Shown here piece after piece: positions 62,401 to 64,000 of a stretch of 64,000 nt of DNA. Position 1 is the stretch's first letter. Each line of letters starts with the position of its first letter. The stretch is from Hydractinia symbiolongicarpus (lineage: Eukaryota > Cnidaria > Hydrozoa > Anthoathecata > Hydractiniidae). Under the pieces are notes generated by a model, which did no database searches, was not told the origin of the DNA, and worked only from the letters and a program-made list of their open reading frames with translations. Location: NCBI RefSeq assembly GCF_029227915.1, contig NC_079888.1:8351001-8415000 (forward strand). The letters run 5' to 3'. The position numbers and the translations under genes are program-made.

Positions 62401-63601
62401 CAAAGACATGATTTTATAAAAAAATCAATTCTCGTAAACACTAAAGAAACGAAAATTCACAAAAATATGTTTATACAATTGTTCACTCAAATACAACAGT
62501 AATAAGATACATGTGTTTTTTTATAAGCGTGACATTTAAAAGCATCGCTTAAATTTGGAGGTTTTTAAGAATAAACATTACGTGAAGCCTAGGAAAAGTT
62601 TTTTAATTAAAAGTTGTTGTAAAGTTTTTGTGTTTTGCTTAGTGAGTAGTTTTCCTTTTTTTTCTTTATGCCTGAATTGTAATACTGATGTTCAAAATTC
62701 AAATACAATATTTTTTTTTCAAATAAGCATATTTTGAGGCAGATCATGTGTTTTTCATAAGCGTATTCCAATAAATATCTTTGCAAGTTAGCATAACCTG
62801 AGGATATTTTAAGCCTAAAAAAAGTACTTTTCATAAGCCTTTTTTTGGAATTTCAATTGCTTATAAAAAAACTATATATACATATAAACAAACTTATAAA
62901 AAAACTATTCCAGTAACATACCCACTTTTCTTCACATTAGTAGGTTTATCCATCTTGATTGAAAGTTTTAACTTGATCTCATCTCCAGACCAGCCTTTAT
63001 ATGGAACCATGGCAAACCATTCATAGCTTTCAGAGATACCACAGTGTGGGGTTATTGATAACTACAGAGGTACGAACTTTAAAGATTAGGATGCCACATG
63101 GTTGGTCATCGATATTCATTTTTGGGTAAACAAACTATATAAACTATACAAGGGATGAATAAGAATCCTAAAGGAAGATATTCACAAAGGGAAGATATTC
63201 ACAAAGCGAATTATGAAGTGAAATGTATCTAAAACATTCACCATCAAATTCGTTATTTACAACTCTCTCTATCGAAATCTAATTTTCTCTTTTCTAATTT
63301 TTAAGATTACTTACATAAGATTTTAAACCTGCAGAAAAATTTGTGTCTAGAGGAGTGAAATAATGAACAAAAATTTAAAAGCAATGGACACAATGCGAAT
63401 TTATGCTTATTGACGTCTAGACAAACAAAAAACAGGTACAGTACATGCTGACAAACATAATGGAAGAAGTTACTTTTCTAACTCACAGTTGCTAATTCTT
63501 TTTCATCAGATAAATGTAGTTTTGAGGCGTGTTCCGCCATTAAACGCAATTTCAGTAGTGGTAGTGGTTGATTTGTTGTCCATTCACCTTGAGTCTCCCA
63601 T
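44481..63601 (-). CDS. CADPS: CAPS/CADPS gene A, 5' end outside window
   Basis: This is the conventional copy of the calcium-dependent activator for secretion. Exons in order: 63487-63601, 62922-63061, 61754-61820, 61526-61631, 60963-61166, 59742-59878, 58575-58762, 58100-58201, 57027-57090, 56336-56471, 53762-53868, 53196-53352, 50870-51011, 49969-50124, 49135-49243, 47902-47943, 47369-47443, 46592-46675, 45863-45970, 45091-45195, 44481-44684 (stop TAG 44481-44483). They join in frame to about 848 residues. The visible protein starts in the C2-like domain ([12 protein letters not shown]), then PH ([12 protein letters not shown] ... [15 protein letters not shown]), then MHD/MUN with near-invariant family stretches: [67 protein letters not shown]. 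The C-terminus is short and acidic (EYEEDEY). Exons for the N-terminal ~355 residues, by comparison with copy B, lie beyond 64000. All borders are GT-AG. The segment equivalent to human KKREMYEHPVFCLAS is absent, as in copy B. Confidence 0.95.
45228..45552. repeat. 37-bp minisatellite, ~9 copies
   Basis: Monomer approximately CGAACGAATTTGGTTGCTCG followed by TACGAATGTTCGCTTTT. Monomer ends CGAAC and GTTCG are complementary. Decayed TTCG-rich copies extend to about 45725. The array starts about 30 bp before the acceptor of the copy A exon 45091-45195 and fills much of that intron. Open frames on both strands are a by-product of the 37-bp period. Confidence 0.95.
47500..47731 (-). mobile_element. 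tRNA-derived SINE
   Basis: Read on the minus strand, an A-box-like GTGTAGTGGCTGCGCC (47709-47724) and a B-box GGTTCGAGTCC (47672-47682) are spaced as in a pol III internal promoter. An unrelated body runs toward about 47500. The left limit is uncertain. A functional tRNA is unlikely because the acceptor-stem ends do not pair. Confidence 0.6.
48615..48945. repeat. Cluster of CATATGAACAG-type repeats
   Basis: CATATGAACAG occurs at about 48712, 48860 and 48930. GAGATCTCGG appears twice, facing a partial inverted copy. This looks like a MITE with internal palindromes; exact ends were not resolved. Confidence 0.4.
50640..50860. repeat. Irregular repeat of CAGTCTCGCTTACCCAA
   Basis: Four to five degenerate units of 30-45 bp containing CAGTCTCRCTT-CCCAA and AAAAGATTA lie just beyond the donor of copy A exon 50870-51011. 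Confidence 0.6.
51339..52237 (+). mobile_element. Helitron-like non-autonomous element, copy 1
   Basis: Starts TCTATATAATAATACGCC after an A and ends GGGCCTTATCGACTAG before a T, matching Helitron rules (5' TC, 3' CTRR, insertion between A and T). A short GTGGATTACTCCAC hairpin precedes the 3' end. The body is similar to 52238-52802 over several hundred bases, with an extra internal stretch and a nested palindromic MITE. No Rep/helicase frame is present. Confidence 0.6.
52045..52204. mobile_element. Palindromic MITE nested in Helitron-like copy 1
   Basis: Near-perfect inverted arms of about 69 bp (left 52045-52113) meet across a centre of about 22 bp. It interrupts the Helitron sequence CCTAAGTGGAT, which is uninterrupted in copy 2, so it inserted later. 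TAA flanks both sides (52042-52044 and 52205-52207). Ends match the element at 36900-37227. Confidence 0.8.
52238..52802 (+). mobile_element. Helitron-like non-autonomous element, copy 2
   Basis: Starts TCTCTTATAATAATACGG immediately after the CTAG end of copy 1 and ends TTATCGACTAG before T at 52803. A short GTGGATTTTTCCAC hairpin sits near the 3' end. No coding capacity. Confidence 0.6.
54657..55334 (+). CDS. DZIP3/hRUL138-like HEPN protein, nested gene
   Basis: A single-exon frame of 225 residues lies on the strand opposite CADPS A, inside its intron 53869-56335. Residues about 7-165 follow the layout of the DZIP3_hRUL138-like HEPN domain seen in many cnidarian and mollusc proteins: [19 protein letters not shown], the KRGVI/QWxxLYP-type block ([14 protein letters not shown]), [20 protein letters not shown], then [15 protein letters not shown]. 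Family members usually read RNxVYGH in that last block. Here it is NEEVEDL, so the R...H pair typical of active HEPN ribonucleases is missing. The C-terminus has a probable membrane segment ([19 protein letters not shown], about residues 199-217), so it may be tail-anchored. HEPN assignment is from family memory. No attached Death or NACHT domain is encoded. An unspliced, possibly retroposed origin is likely. Confidence 0.65.
   Translation: MRKEVENITRLNILLNTSARNALKHVLLKQFSSNTKEFIAHLKKPSTKRKLEKCKQRGVISKQQWLRLYPKHEDEDVDMNKFDLKLTVTLIQKLCDHIKPSKGWKEIPAKLQDNVADDVVRLKLINEEVEDLRDMNDDYFEVKWSKVEEILLRFNHSQTAINNLRTCCVDNRKGFRYFWYQLSNMTDVCQQKLILAALILLCGIAFMDAIKDVALMAYHGIMEYM
57846..58088 (-). other. Unassigned 80-codon open frame in CADPS-A intron
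   Basis: An open frame between copy A exons 58100-58201 and 57027-57090. Its translation ([15 protein letters not shown] ... [15 protein letters not shown]) superficially recalls the beta strands of a PH domain. A GTAAGT donor-like site occurs near its end, but start and end phases do not fit inclusion in CADPS. Either chance or an exon remnant. Confidence 0.2.
58343..58420. repeat. 14-bp minisatellite GTGAAAATTACA(A/G)G
   Basis: About five to six tandem units in the short intron between copy A exons 58575-58762 and 58100-58201. Confidence 0.92.
58921..58956 (-). CDS. Candidate 36-bp CADPS-A microexon
   Basis: On the minus strand a long pyrimidine tract ends in TTTGAAG before 12 codons ([12 protein letters not shown]) followed by a GTAAGTAC donor. 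It is phase 0 at both ends and sits between exons 59742-59878 and 58575-58762, which also join in phase 0. Including it would insert 12 residues between NDSYTCL and GWFSPGQV, in the linker leading into the MHD region. Known animal CAPS proteins, as I recall them, run straight through here. Alternative use is likely if the exon is real. Confidence 0.5.
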
Positions 63602-64000
63602 CTAACATAAACAGGGAGAAATAAAAGGGGTAAAATGTATAGCAGTGAAACACTTAGAACTGCATACAACCCATATAAGAAACCTTATCTTATTGTCAAC
63701 TTTTAAAGATTTTATATTTCTTTGTACTTTTTTTTTTACAATTAGCTGTTCACCACATCTAGAGAACATCAGCTCTCTGAATCCAAGATGGCATTCAGCA
63801 TGCACACAACAGTCAACTGAGAAGTTAAAAATTATAAAAAAAATACAACATAAATATTTAGTTTCGTCATCATTAAAATCTTTCATCAAAATTTTGCTGT
63901 TAAGCTTTTTGTTTTGCCGTCAAAGCTGACATTAACGGCTGCAAAAAAATTGTCATAGAACATTTTTGCTAATTCAGTGGGCTGAATCATTGAAAGGTAA
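63602..64000. other. CADPS-A intron at window edge
   Basis: Upstream of the first visible CADPS-A exon. No match to the preceding exon of copy B (which encodes LDHDENMLQTEYVEAS) was found, so it lies beyond 64000. Confidence 0.6.

Overview
The window is AT-rich, intron-rich metazoan DNA. Long GT-AG introns, dense inverted-repeat elements, a Ty3/gypsy element of the K02A2.6-like type and a DZIP3-like HEPN protein suggest a cnidarian, perhaps a hydrozoan. That placement is inference; nothing in the sequence names the species.

The main content is a head-to-tail tandem pair of CAPS/CADPS (UNC-31) genes on the minus strand. CAPS primes dense-core vesicles for calcium-triggered secretion. Copy A (44481 to beyond 63601) is the conventional copy; its 5' part lies outside the window. 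Copy B (16255-42223) is complete: 27 coding exons join in frame into about 1171 residues. It keeps the N-terminal region, C2-like domain and PH domain but is strongly diverged in the MHD/MUN region. All 20 splice junctions the two copies share within the window have the same phase, and nine exon pairs have the same length, so they arose by gene duplication.

The left 16 kb is a patchwork. It holds the last coding exon of a minus-strand gene whose product has repeated YEVP tyrosine motifs (2958-3458), a small possible secreted-protein gene (5218-5649, +), an apparently intact LTR retrotransposon with identical 140-bp LTRs and a 5-bp target duplication (7762-12614), a decayed rhodopsin-like GPCR pseudogene (12808-13682, -), and a two-exon coiled-coil gene (14516-15397, +).

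The CADPS introns carry much of the rest. In copy A these are a single-exon DZIP3-like HEPN gene on the opposite strand (54657-55334), two Helitron-like elements joined end to end (51339-52802) with a palindromic MITE inside the first, a tRNA-derived SINE, and a 37-bp minisatellite. In copy B they are two TTAA-flanked inverted-repeat elements, a mariner/pogo-type MITE next to a 50-bp minisatellite, and several hairpin MITEs. A phase-compatible 36-bp candidate microexon sits between the PH and MHD-coding exons of copy A.

All exon boundaries were read by eye from splice consensus, phase and similarity to remembered CAPS sequence. No alignment or database search was run.
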